12,178 bases of DNA. Origin: Bacillota bacterium (lineage in GTDB: Bacteria; Bacillota_E; Symbiobacteriia; Symbiobacteriales; Symbiobacteriaceae). Where the stretch lies: NCBI GenBank assembly GCA_003242675.1, contig QGVE01000081.1:1-12178 (forward strand). The letters are read 5' to 3'. The position numbers were made by a program, and so were the translations under genes. The notes under the pieces are model-generated. The model did no database searches. It was not told the origin of the DNA and was given only the letters and a program-made list of their open reading frames with translations. Positions 6,581 through 12,178 of the stretch are shown here, piece by piece (within the stretch, counting starts at the first letter, position 1; every line of letters begins with the position of its first letter).

Positions 6581-7618
6581 TCAGTCGGCCACGCTCTCCA
6601 GCGGCGGCTCCTCCGCCAGGGCCCGGGCGACCATCGCCGCGAGGTCCACGACCCGGCACGAGTAGCCATATTCGTTGTCGTACCACGCGACGACCTTGAC
6701 CAGGTTTTCCGGGCCGACCAGGGTCAGCGATCCGTCGACGATGGCCGAGTGGGGGTCGCCGACGAAGTCGGCGGAGACCAGCGGCTCCTCGGTGTACGCC
6801 AGGATGCCGCGCAGGGGACCTTCCGCGGCCTCCCGAAGCGCCCGGTTGACCTCCTCGCGCGTCGCCGGCCGCTCCAGCTGGGCCACGAGGTCGACGACGG
6901 AGACGTCGGGCGTGGGCACCCGGAACGCGAAGCCGCTGAGGCGCCCCTTCAGCTCCGGCAGCACCTGGGCGACGGCCTTGGCCGCCCCGGTGGTGGTGGG
7001 GATGATGGACGCGGTGGCCGCGCGGGCCCGCCTCAGGTCACGGTGGGGGTTATCGAGCATGTTCTGGTCGTTGGTGTAGGCGTGGACGGTGGTCATCAGC
7101 CCGGTGCGGATGCCGAAGGCCTCGTGCAGCACCTTGGCGACCGGCGCCAGGCAGTTGGTGGTGCAGGAGGCGGCGGCGATGATGTGGTGCTCCGCGGGGC
7201 GGTAGTCGCCCTCGTTCACGCCCATGACCACCGTGACGTCGGGGTCCTTGGTCGCCGTGGTGATGATGACCTTGCGGGCGCCGGAGACGAGGTGCAGCGC
7301 GGCGCGCTCCCGCTCCTTGTGCTTGCCGGTGGCATCGATGACGATGTCGATGCCCAGCTCCCGCCAGGGCAGCCTGGACGCGTCCCGCTCGGACACGAGG
7401 CGGATGGCGTGGCCGTCGACCACGATCTCGCCCTCCCGGGCGACCACCTCCGCGTCCAGCCGGCCGTGCACCGTGTCGTACTTCAGCAGGTGCGCGAGGG
7501 TCTCGGCCGGATAGGACGCGTTGATGGCGACCAGGTTAAGGTCAGGGTGGTGAAGCATCCTGCGGCAGACCATCCGGCCGATGCGTCCGAAGCCGTTGAT
7601 CGCCACATTCGCCTTCAC
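6581..7618 (-). CDS. gap: Glyceraldehyde-3-phosphate dehydrogenase, GapB-like
   Basis: This is a full-length 345-residue phosphorylating GAPDH interconverting glyceraldehyde-3-phosphate and 1,3-bisphosphoglycerate in the cytosol. The coenzyme motif GFGRIGR is at residues 9-15. The catalytic Cys152 lies in ASCTTNC and His179 in TTVHAYTND. The sequence resembles Bacillus GapB more than GapA: it has INASYPAETLAHLLKYDT, DNPHRDLRRARA and DPHSAIVDG. Ala34 replaces the Asp that gives NAD preference in glycolytic GAPDH, so NADP use and a gluconeogenic role are likely (inference). The start is GTG at 7616-7618, with GGGAGG (complement of 7628-7633) nine bases upstream. The gene is divergent from the bkd operon and convergent with the 2-hydroxyacid dehydrogenase, and no pgk or tpi adjoins it. 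An inverted repeat over its likely promoter suggests a repressor. Confidence 0.95.
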   Translation of the reverse strand: MKANVAINGFGRIGRMVCRRMLHHPDLNLVAINASYPAETLAHLLKYDTVHGRLDAEVVAREGEIVVDGHAIRLVSERDASRLPWRELGIDIVIDATGKHKERERAALHLVSGARKVIITTATKDPDVTVVMGVNEGDYRPAEHHIIAAASCTTNCLAPVAKVLHEAFGIRTGLMTTVHAYTNDQNMLDNPHRDLRRARAATASIIPTTTGAAKAVAQVLPELKGRLSGFAFRVPTPDVSVVDLVAQLERPATREEVNRALREAAEGPLRGILAYTEEPLVSADFVGDPHSAIVDGSLTLVGPENLVKVVAWYDNEYGYSCRVVDLAAMVARALAEEPPLESVAD

Positions 7619-7638
7619 TGCGACAAACCTCCCGCCGC

Positions 7639-7654
7639 GGGGCCCGGGGGCCCC
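7639..7654 (-). other. GC hairpin in the gap 5' untranslated region
   Basis: GGGGCCC (7639-7645) and GGGCCCC (7648-7654) form a 7-bp stem with a two-base spacer (one more outer C-G pair is possible). It lies just upstream of the gap ribosome-binding site on the - strand. It may affect mRNA stability or ribosome access; nothing further can be said from sequence. Confidence 0.4.
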
Positions 7655-7663
7655 GGTCCATAA

Positions 7664-7687
7664 GTGCTATCAATGTCACCATAGCAC
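7664..7687. promoter_or_regulatory. Candidate operator for gap: GTGCTAT-N10-ATAGCAC
   Basis: A perfect 7-bp inverted repeat, GTGCTAT (7664-7670) and ATAGCAC (7681-7687), is separated by ten bases. It covers the -10 element and start region of the gap promoter proposed on the - strand, the right place for a repressor. Each arm contains GTGCTAT, which fits the RTGHYAT core of the CcpN site consensus recalled for Bacillus gapB. The remaining consensus positions fit poorly, so the regulator is uncertain. Confidence 0.5.
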
Positions 7688-7707
7688 CCCAATTGCAATC
7701 ATGCCAA
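7678..7707 (-). promoter_or_regulatory. Candidate sigma-70-type promoter of gap
   Basis: Read on the - strand, TTGGCA (complement of 7702-7707, five of six matches to TTGACA) is followed 18 bp later by TATGGT (complement of 7678-7683, four of six matches). Transcription would start near 7671, about 50 bases before the GTG start. The 24-bp inverted repeat overlaps the -10. The match is moderate. Confidence 0.4.
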
Positions 7708-7736
7708 TCGATCATCATAATGCGACCAATTGATCA
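7704..7736. repeat. Direct repeats CCAATYGATCA, 22 bp apart
   Basis: CCAATCGATCA (7704-7714) and CCAATTGATCA (7726-7736) differ at one base and are 22 bp apart, about two helical turns. A partial copy, CCAATTG, starts at 7689. They lie in the AT-rich patch upstream of gap and could bind a regulator on one face of the DNA. Confidence 0.4.
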
Positions 7737-7784
7737 CCTCTATAGACCGTTCATGCGGTTGGGGAACATCTCTGCACCGCGCTG

Positions 7785-7822
7785 CCTGCACCGCTTTGCA
7801 GGTGTCTGCAATTTCGTGCAGA
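7785..7822. promoter_or_regulatory. Tandem dyads YCTGCA-N6-TGCAGR, candidate activator sites for the bkd operon
   Basis: CCTGCA-N6-TGCAGG (7785-7802) and TCTGCA-N6-TGCAGA (7805-7822) are two perfect 18-bp dyads of the same design. Their centres are exactly 20 bp apart, close to two helical turns. They lie about 95 and 75 bp upstream of the transcription start predicted from the sigma-54 promoter, where enhancer-binding activators normally bind. An extra half-site TCTGCA begins at 7771, with a degenerate partner. A BkdR-like activator is the obvious candidate by analogy with Bacillus; its gene is not in the window. Confidence 0.6.
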
Positions 7823-7862
7823 ATGCTGAAAAGGGGCGGCGAGTCCGAAAGCACTACATCAC

Positions 7863-7878
7863 TGGCACGAAAGTTGCA
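7863..7878 (+). promoter_or_regulatory. Sigma-54 promoter of the bkd operon
   Basis: TGGCAC (7863-7868), a five-base spacer GAAAG, then TTGCA (7874-7878) matches the -24/-12 consensus TGGCAC-N5-TTGCW at every conserved base. Counting from the -12 GC (7876-7877), transcription would start near 7889, giving a leader of about 57 nt before the lpdV ATG. Sigma-54 control of branched-chain keto-acid dehydrogenase operons is established in Bacillus subtilis (SigL with BkdR), so sequence and context agree. Confidence 0.85.
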
Positions 7879-7900
7879 TTCGCCGTACAGTACCTCGGTG

Positions 7901-7920
7901 CGCGCGGGGGCGCCCGCGCG
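7901..7920 (+). other. GC hairpin in the lpdV leader
   Basis: CGCGCGGG (7901-7908) pairs with CCCGCGCG (7913-7920) around a GGCG loop. It lies within the predicted 5' leader, seven bases before the AAAGGGG ribosome-binding region (7928-7934). It may protect the 5' end of the mRNA. Confidence 0.45.
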
Positions 7921-7945
7921 GCCGCAGAAAGGGGCGCAAACAGCC

Positions 7946-9361
7946 ATGAGCCACTCCTTTGACGTCGTCGTCATCGGCGGCGGTCCCGGCGGCTACGTCG
8001 CGGCCATCCGCGGCGCCCAGCTGGGACTCAAGGTCGCCCTGGTGGAGCAGGACAAGGTCGGCGGCACCTGCCTGCACCGGGGCTGCATCCCCACCAAGGC
8101 CTACCTGCGCAGCGCGGAGGTGCTGCACACCCTGCGCGCGGCGCGGGAGTTCGGCGTCGAGGCCGGAGACGTCCGGCTGGACTTCGCCGCCGTGCGGTCG
8201 CGCAAGGACAAGGTCGTGGGCAACCTCTACAAGGGCGTTCAGGGGCTGCTGAAGAAAAGCGGCGTCACCGTCTTTCAGGGCCGCGGGGCCCTGGTGCCGC
8301 CGTCGATCTTTTCGCCCCATGGCCTGGTCTCCGTCGTGGCCGGCGACCGGGAGGAGCTCCTGGAGTTCAGCAAGTTGATCATCGCCACGGGCTCCCGGCC
8401 GAAGACCCTGGGCATCCCCGTGGACGGCACCCATGTGATGACCTCCGACGAGGCCCTGGACAGACCGGAGCTGCCCGCATCGGTGGTCATCCTGGGCGCG
8501 GGCGCCATCGGCATGGAGTTCGCGAGCCTCTACGCCGACTTTGGCGTGAAGGTGACCGTGCTGGAGCTGCTGGACCGCATCCTGCCCGCGGAGGATGAGG
8601 CGGTGGCCGCGGAGCTGCATAAGCTGATGACCCGCCGGAAGGTGGAGATCGTGACCGGAGCGGCCGTGCAGCCCGACTCGGTGCGGGTGGCGGACGGCCG
8701 GGTGCGGCTTCAGGCGAAGGTGGGGGAGGAGGTCCGGCCGTTCGAGGCTGAGGTCCTGCTCCTCGCGGTGGGGCGGGAGCCGGTGACCCGGGGGTTCGGC
8801 CTGGAGAACCGGGAGCAGGTGACCTACGGCCCGGGCGGCTTCATCCAGGTGGACGGCTTCGGCCGGACCGGCGACCCGGCGATCTACGCCATCGGCGACG
8901 TGGCCGGCGGGGGGCTGGCCCACGCGGCGTCGATCCAGGGCATCATCGCGATGGAGCACATCGCCGGGCTGGGCCCCGAGCCCTTCGACCCGGCGCGGGT
9001 GCCGCGCTGCGTCTACACCCGGCCGGAGGTGGCCTCGGTGGGCCTGACCGAGGCGCAGGCCCGGCAGCAGGGCCGGGAGGTGCGCGTCGGGGTCTTCCCG
9101 TGGCGAGGGATCGGCAAGGCGCAGGTGTACGGCTCCGTGGACGGCTTCGCGAAGATCGTCGCCGACGCGGCGACGGGCGACGTGCTGGGGGTCCACCTGA
9201 TCGGCCCGGAGGCCACCAACCTCATCGCAGAGGCGTCCCTGGCCCTGACCCTGAACGCCTCGGCCTGGGAGCTGGGCCAGGTGATCCGGCCGCACCCCAC
9301 GCTCTCGGAGATCCTGGGGGAGGCGGCCCTGGCGGTGGAGGGGCGGGCGATTCACCTGTAG
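7946..9361 (+). CDS. lpdV: Dihydrolipoyl dehydrogenase (E3) of the branched-chain 2-oxoacid dehydrogenase
   Basis: E3 is a 471-residue FAD enzyme that reoxidises dihydrolipoyl groups on E2 and passes the electrons to NAD. The FAD motif GGGPGG is at residues 11-16. The redox disulfide is Cys42/Cys47 in GGTCLHRGCIPTK. The NAD motif GAGAIG is at 184-189, YAIGDVAGG marks the second FAD contact, and the catalytic pair His450/Glu455 lies in RPHPTLSE near the C-terminus. The CLH-GCIP variant resembles the Bacillus LpdV enzyme rather than most PDH-type E3s with CLN. ATG 7946 is chosen because homology begins right after it; upstream in-frame codons run into the promoter. The ribosome-binding site AAAGGGG (7928-7934) is modest. 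It is the first gene of the operon; bkdAA follows after 132 bases. Confidence 0.93.
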   Translation: MSHSFDVVVIGGGPGGYVAAIRGAQLGLKVALVEQDKVGGTCLHRGCIPTKAYLRSAEVLHTLRAAREFGVEAGDVRLDFAAVRSRKDKVVGNLYKGVQGLLKKSGVTVFQGRGALVPPSIFSPHGLVSVVAGDREELLEFSKLIIATGSRPKTLGIPVDGTHVMTSDEALDRPELPASVVILGAGAIGMEFASLYADFGVKVTVLELLDRILPAEDEAVAAELHKLMTRRKVEIVTGAAVQPDSVRVADGRVRLQAKVGEEVRPFEAEVLLLAVGREPVTRGFGLENREQVTYGPGGFIQVDGFGRTGDPAIYAIGDVAGGGLAHAASIQGIIAMEHIAGLGPEPFDPARVPRCVYTRPEVASVGLTEAQARQQGREVRVGVFPWRGIGKAQVYGSVDGFAKIVADAATGDVLGVHLIGPEATNLIAEASLALTLNASAWELGQVIRPHPTLSEILGEAALAVEGRAIHL

Positions 9362-9423
9362 GTTTCCGGCCCCCGGGCAAGGCGCGCCGGCAGGCGGCGG
9401 GGACTGGGGGCTTTGCGAAGCGG

Positions 9424-9451
9424 CTGGCGACAGGGCGGCTGCCGTTGCCAG
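9424..9451 (+). other. Hairpin in the lpdV-bkdAA spacer
   Basis: CTGGCGAC (9424-9431) pairs with GTTGCCAG (9444-9451) with one G-U pair around a 12-nt loop. The 132-base spacer 9362-9493 is otherwise featureless apart from the bkdAA ribosome-binding site. There is no T-run, so it is more likely an mRNA processing or stability element than a terminator. Confidence 0.35.
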
Positions 9452-9493
9452 AGGCGGGCAGCCGAATCGGGAGCGAGACGGGAGGGGAGAGCG

Positions 9494-10498
9494 ATGAAGG
9501 AAGCGACCCTGGCCAGGCACCAGGCACTGGGGCTTACGGACGACCAGGTGCGGGAGATGTACTACTACATGCTGCTCACCCGCCGGCTGGACGAGCGGCT
9601 CTGGCTGCTCCAGCGCGGGGGGAAGATCCCGTTCGTCATCTCGCCGCAGGGGCAGGAGGCGGCGCAGGTGGGGGCGGCGTTCGCCTTCCGCCGCCGGCAG
9701 GACTGGTTCACCCCCTACTACCGGGACCTGGGGGTCAACCTGGTGGTGGGAGTGACCCCGCGCGAGGTGATGCTGAGCGCCTTCGCCCGCGCGGCGGACC
9801 CGGCCTCGGGCGGCCGGCAGATGCCGTCGCACTGGGGCCACCGGCCGCTCAACATCGTGTCCGGCTCCAGCCCGGTGACGACGCAGCTCCTGCACGCGGT
9901 GGGCATCGCCCAGGCGGCCCGCCTGCGCGGCGACGACGTGGTGGTCTACACCTCCTGCGGCGAGGGGTCGTCCAACCAGGGCGACTTCCACGAGGCCCTG
10001 AACTGGGCCGGGCTGCACAAGCTGCCGGTGATCTTCTTCGTGCAGAACAACGAGTACGCGATCTCGGTGCCGCTGAGCCAGCAGGTGGCGGGCGGCTCCG
10101 TGGCGGCCCGCGGCCAGGGGTACGGCATCCCCGGCATCGCGGTGGACGGGACGGACGTCCTGGCGGTGTACGAGGTCGTGAAGGAGGCCCACGAGCGCGC
10201 CCGCCGGGGCGAGGGGCCGACCCTCATCGAGGCGAAGTGCATCCGGCTCACGTCCCACTCCTCGGACGACGACCAGCGGCGGTACCGGGACCCCGAGGAG
10301 ATCGCGGCCGTGCGGGCCCGCGACCCGCTCCAGAAGGCGCGCCAGTACCTGATGGAGCACGGCCTCATGGACGAGGCGGCCGAGCAGGAGCTGGAGCGGA
10401 AGGTCATGGCCATCGTGGACGACGCCATGGAGTGGGCCGAGGCCCAGCCCTACGCCGCGCCGGAGGACGCCCTGCGCCACGTGTACAAGGAGGGATGA
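9494..10498 (+). CDS. bkdAA: Branched-chain 2-oxoacid dehydrogenase E1 alpha subunit
   Basis: This is the thiamine-diphosphate subunit of E1, which decarboxylates the 2-oxoacids from valine, leucine and isoleucine and passes the acyl group to E2 lipoyl groups. It has 334 residues; Bacillus BfmBAA has about 330. RHQALGLTDDQ at the N-terminus, KIPFVISPQGQEAAQVGAAF, and GSSPVTTQ near residue 124 match that subfamily closely, which favours branched-chain E1 over pyruvate E1. The thiamine diphosphate-Mg motif is GEGSSNQGD at 156-164 with NN at 185-186 (GEG in place of GDG). The regulatory loop SHSSDDD is at 254-260. ATG 9494 has GGAGG (9481-9485) eight bases upstream. Only four bases separate its stop from bkdAB. 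Activity on pyruvate as well is possible. Confidence 0.93.
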   Translation: MKEATLARHQALGLTDDQVREMYYYMLLTRRLDERLWLLQRGGKIPFVISPQGQEAAQVGAAFAFRRRQDWFTPYYRDLGVNLVVGVTPREVMLSAFARAADPASGGRQMPSHWGHRPLNIVSGSSPVTTQLLHAVGIAQAARLRGDDVVVYTSCGEGSSNQGDFHEALNWAGLHKLPVIFFVQNNEYAISVPLSQQVAGGSVAARGQGYGIPGIAVDGTDVLAVYEVVKEAHERARRGEGPTLIEAKCIRLTSHSSDDDQRRYRDPEEIAAVRARDPLQKARQYLMEHGLMDEAAEQELERKVMAIVDDAMEWAEAQPYAAPEDALRHVYKEG

Positions 10499-10502
10499 GC
10501 CG

Positions 10503-11486
10503 ATGCCGGTGATGAACCTGGTCGAGGCCGTGCGCGACGCGCTCCGCACCGAGATGCGCCGCGACCCCGACGTCTGGATCGTGGGCGAGGACGTGGGCAA
10601 GAAGGGCGGCGTCTTCGGGGCCACCTTGGGGCTGTACGACGAGTTCGGCCCCCAGCGGGTGATGGACTCGCCGCTCACCGAGTCGGCCATCGTGGGGGTG
10701 GGCATCGGCGCAGCGCTCTACGGCACCAAGCCCGTCTGCGAGATCCAGTTCGCGGACTTCATCTTCCCCGCCATGAACCAGATCGTCTCGGAAGCCGCCA
10801 AGATGCGGTACCGCTCCAACGGCGCGTGGTCGGTGCCGATGGTGATCCGCGCCCCCTTCGGCGGCGGCGTGCACGGCGGGCTCTACCACTCCCAGTCCGT
10901 CGAGCAGTACTTCACCAACACCGCCGGCCTGAAGGTGGTCGTGCCCTCCACCCCGTACGATGCCAAGGGGCTCCTGATCGCCGCGATCCGCGACCCCGAC
11001 CCGGTGCTGTTCTTTGAACATAAGGGGCTCTACCGGGCCGTGAAGGGCGAGGTGCCGGAGGGGGACTACACCATCCCCATCGGCAAGGCCGAGGTGAAGC
11101 GGGACGGCACCGACATCACGGTGATCACCTACGGCAAGGTCGTGCACTTCTGCCTGGAGGCGGCGGAGCAGCTCTCCCGGGAGGGGTACGAGGCCCTGGT
11201 CCTCGACCTGCGCACGCTCCTGCCCCTGGACCGGGAGGCCATCGTCGCGGCCGCCCGGAAGACCGGCAAGGTGCTGATCGCCCACGAGGCCGGCAAGACC
11301 CACGGCGTCGGCGCCGAGGTCGCGGCGATCATCGCCGAGGAGTGCCTGTTCGACCTCGACGCGCCGATCATGCGGCTCTGCGGGCCCGACGTGCCGGCGA
11401 TGCCCTACGCCGCGCCGATGGAGAAGTTCTACATGCTGTCGACCGAAAAGTGCCTGGCGGCCATGCGGGAGCTGGCCCGGTTCTAG
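10503..11486 (+). CDS. bkdAB: Branched-chain 2-oxoacid dehydrogenase E1 beta subunit
   Basis: This is the second E1 subunit; an alpha2beta2 tetramer forms the active site at the subunit interface. The 327-residue length equals that of Bacillus BfmBAB. Visible features include VGEDVGKKGGVFGAT (about 27-41), Glu60 in MDSPLTESAI (thiamine activation), and IQFADFIFPAMNQI. HGGLYHSQSVE follows, with His129 in the active site, then VVPSTPYDAKGLL and, near the end, GPDVPAMPYAAPMEKFYM. The close match to the branched-chain subfamily along the whole length supports bkd over pdh. The ribosome-binding site AAGGAGGG (10488-10495) lies within the last codons of bkdAA, eight bases before ATG 10503, so translation of the two subunits is probably coupled. 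The gene is intact. Confidence 0.94.
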   Translation: MPVMNLVEAVRDALRTEMRRDPDVWIVGEDVGKKGGVFGATLGLYDEFGPQRVMDSPLTESAIVGVGIGAALYGTKPVCEIQFADFIFPAMNQIVSEAAKMRYRSNGAWSVPMVIRAPFGGGVHGGLYHSQSVEQYFTNTAGLKVVVPSTPYDAKGLLIAAIRDPDPVLFFEHKGLYRAVKGEVPEGDYTIPIGKAEVKRDGTDITVITYGKVVHFCLEAAEQLSREGYEALVLDLRTLLPLDREAIVAAARKTGKVLIAHEAGKTHGVGAEVAAIIAEECLFDLDAPIMRLCGPDVPAMPYAAPMEKFYMLSTEKCLAAMRELARF

Positions 11487-11499
11487 GGGAGGGGGGTAC

Positions 11500-12178
11500 G
11501 TGGCCTTGGAGATCACCATGCCGCAGCTGGGCGAGTCGGTGACGGAAGGGACGATCCACCGGTGGCTGGTGGCCCCGGGGGACGTGGTGAAGCGGTACCA
11601 GCCCCTCGCGGAGGTCATCACGGACAAGGTGAACGCGGAGATCCCCGCGCCGGCGGACGGGCGCATCCTCACGCTGGACGTGCCCGAGGGGGCCACGGTG
11701 CCGGTCGGGGCCCGCATCGCCACGATGGAGGTGGCCGGCGAGCCGGCGGCGGAGAGTGCGGCCCAGCCGGCGGGCTCCGCGGTGCCCTCGGGCGGCGCGG
11801 CGACCGCTCCGGCGGCGAGCGGCGCGCCTGCAGCGGCGGGCGGCCCGGCGCAGGGGGCGCCGCCGGCCGCGCCGGACCGGGCGGGCAGCGGCCGGTACAG
11901 CCCCGCGGTGCTCCGGCTGGCGCAGGAGCACGGCGTCGACCTCAGCCAGGTGCGGGGGACCGGCCTCGGCGGCCGGGTCACCCGCAAGGACGTGGAGGCG
12001 TACATCGCCGCGCGCGCCGCGGCTCCGGCCGCGGGCACGGCGGTGGCCGCGACGCCGCCGCCCGCGCCGGTTCCCGCGGGCGCGCCGGCCGGACAGCCCG
12101 CCGGGGCGCCCACGACTCCCGCCGCTGCGCCCACCGTGCGGATCGCGCCAGGGGATCGCGTGATCCCCGTCGACCCGG
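11500..12178 (+). CDS. bkdB: Branched-chain 2-oxoacid dehydrogenase E2 (dihydrolipoyl acyltransferase), 3'-truncated by window edge
   Basis: E2 forms the core of the complex and moves acyl groups from E1 to coenzyme A. The frame opens at GTG 11500, with GGAGG at 11488-11492 seven bases upstream, and runs off the right edge after 226 visible codons. The order is a lipoyl domain at about 3-79 with the lipoyl-lysine Lys43 in EVITDKVNAEIPAP, then an Ala/Pro/Gly-rich swinging linker (81-130). The E3/E1-binding peripheral domain follows at 132-169 (YSPAVLRLAQEHGVDL, GTGLGGRVTRKDV), then a second Ala/Pro linker (172-212) and the first residues of the acyltransferase domain. The catalytic HxxxDG motif is beyond the window. 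ATG 11518, six codons in, has no good ribosome-binding site and would cut into the lipoyl domain. There is one lipoyl domain only. Confidence 0.93.
   Translation, partial: MALEITMPQLGESVTEGTIHRWLVAPGDVVKRYQPLAEVITDKVNAEIPAPADGRILTLDVPEGATVPVGARIATMEVAGEPAAESAAQPAGSAVPSGGAATAPAASGAPAAAGGPAQGAPPAAPDRAGSGRYSPAVLRLAQEHGVDLSQVRGTGLGGRVTRKDVEAYIAARAAAPAAGTAVAATPPPAPVPAGAPAGQPAGAPTTPAAAPTVRIAPGDRVIPVDP

Noticed and set aside
7714..7742. TATGAT on the - strand (complement of 7714-7719) as the gap -10 element
   Set aside because: The hexamer is good, but no acceptable -35 lies 16-19 bp upstream. The TTGGCA/TATGGT pair was preferred.
7796..7824. TTGCAG-N17-CAGAAT as a sigma-70 promoter for lpdV
   Set aside because: The -35 matches at only three positions, both hexamers fall inside the dyad arms, and a full-consensus sigma-54 promoter lies downstream.
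7859..10705. 948-codon open frame on the - strand opposite lpdV, bkdAA and the start of bkdAB
   Set aside because: Low-complexity translation with no domain, entirely antisense to well-recognised genes with proper ribosome-binding sites.
7946..11486. Reading the operon as pyruvate dehydrogenase (pdhABCD)
   Set aside because: E1 alpha and E1 beta match the branched-chain subfamily throughout, the gene order is lpdV-bkdAA-bkdAB-bkdB, and the promoter is sigma-54. Some activity on pyruvate cannot be excluded.
10404..12134. 576-codon open frame on the - strand opposite bkdAB and bkdB
   Set aside because: Antisense shadow of conserved genes; Ala/Gly/Pro/Arg-rich without motifs.

Overview
The window is about 12.2 kb of very GC-rich, almost fully coding DNA. 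The gene families are Firmicutes-like: an AddA-type helicase-nuclease, a GapB-like glyceraldehyde-3-phosphate dehydrogenase, and a branched-chain 2-oxoacid dehydrogenase operon in the Bacillus lpdV-bkdAA-bkdAB-bkdB order. Firmicutes families at this GC content suggest a Symbiobacterium-like organism. That assignment is an inference from composition and family resemblance; nothing in the window proves it.

Layout, left to right. (1) Positions 2-2914 hold the 3' part of addA on the + strand, cut by the left edge. It carries an in-frame 24-bp minisatellite and a long acidic Gly/Ala/Asp linker. (2) Positions 2915-3421 hold a terminator-like hairpin, the decayed 3' end of an MFS transporter gene, and a strongly structured leader with a possible 23-codon leader peptide. 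(3) Positions 3422-5050 encode an AspT/YidE-type (AAE family) transporter with two central TrkA-C domains. (4) Positions 5186-6375 encode a small two-helix membrane protein overlapping by 13 nt a D-isomer-specific 2-hydroxyacid dehydrogenase. A 13-bp stem can mask the ribosome-binding site of the first gene. (5) A perfect 17-bp hairpin at 6423-6462 separates these from gap on the - strand (6581-7618). (6) The 327-bp divergent spacer 7619-7945 is a relatively AT-rich control region. (7) Positions 7946-12178 carry lpdV, bkdAA, bkdAB and the 5' part of bkdB (E2), which runs off the right edge.

The most informative part is the divergent spacer. On the bkd side it has a textbook sigma-54 promoter (TGGCAC-N5-TTGCA, 7863-7878). 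About 75 and 95 bp upstream of the predicted start lie two near-identical dyads, YCTGCA-N6-TGCAGR, exactly 20 bp apart. These look like tandem sites for a sigma-54-dependent activator, which would match the SigL/BkdR control known for Bacillus bkd. On the gap side there is a perfect 7-bp inverted repeat over the likely -10 region. Together the spacer appears to control gluconeogenic glycolysis (GapB-like) and branched-chain keto-acid oxidation in opposite directions.

A second theme is translational control by RNA structure. The transporter and the small membrane protein gene are each preceded by inverted repeats that can pair with a Shine-Dalgarno sequence. I see no tRNA, rRNA, CRISPR array, insertion sequence or phage gene. 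No wholly new multi-gene system is evident; the novelty lies mainly in the regulatory DNA and RNA.
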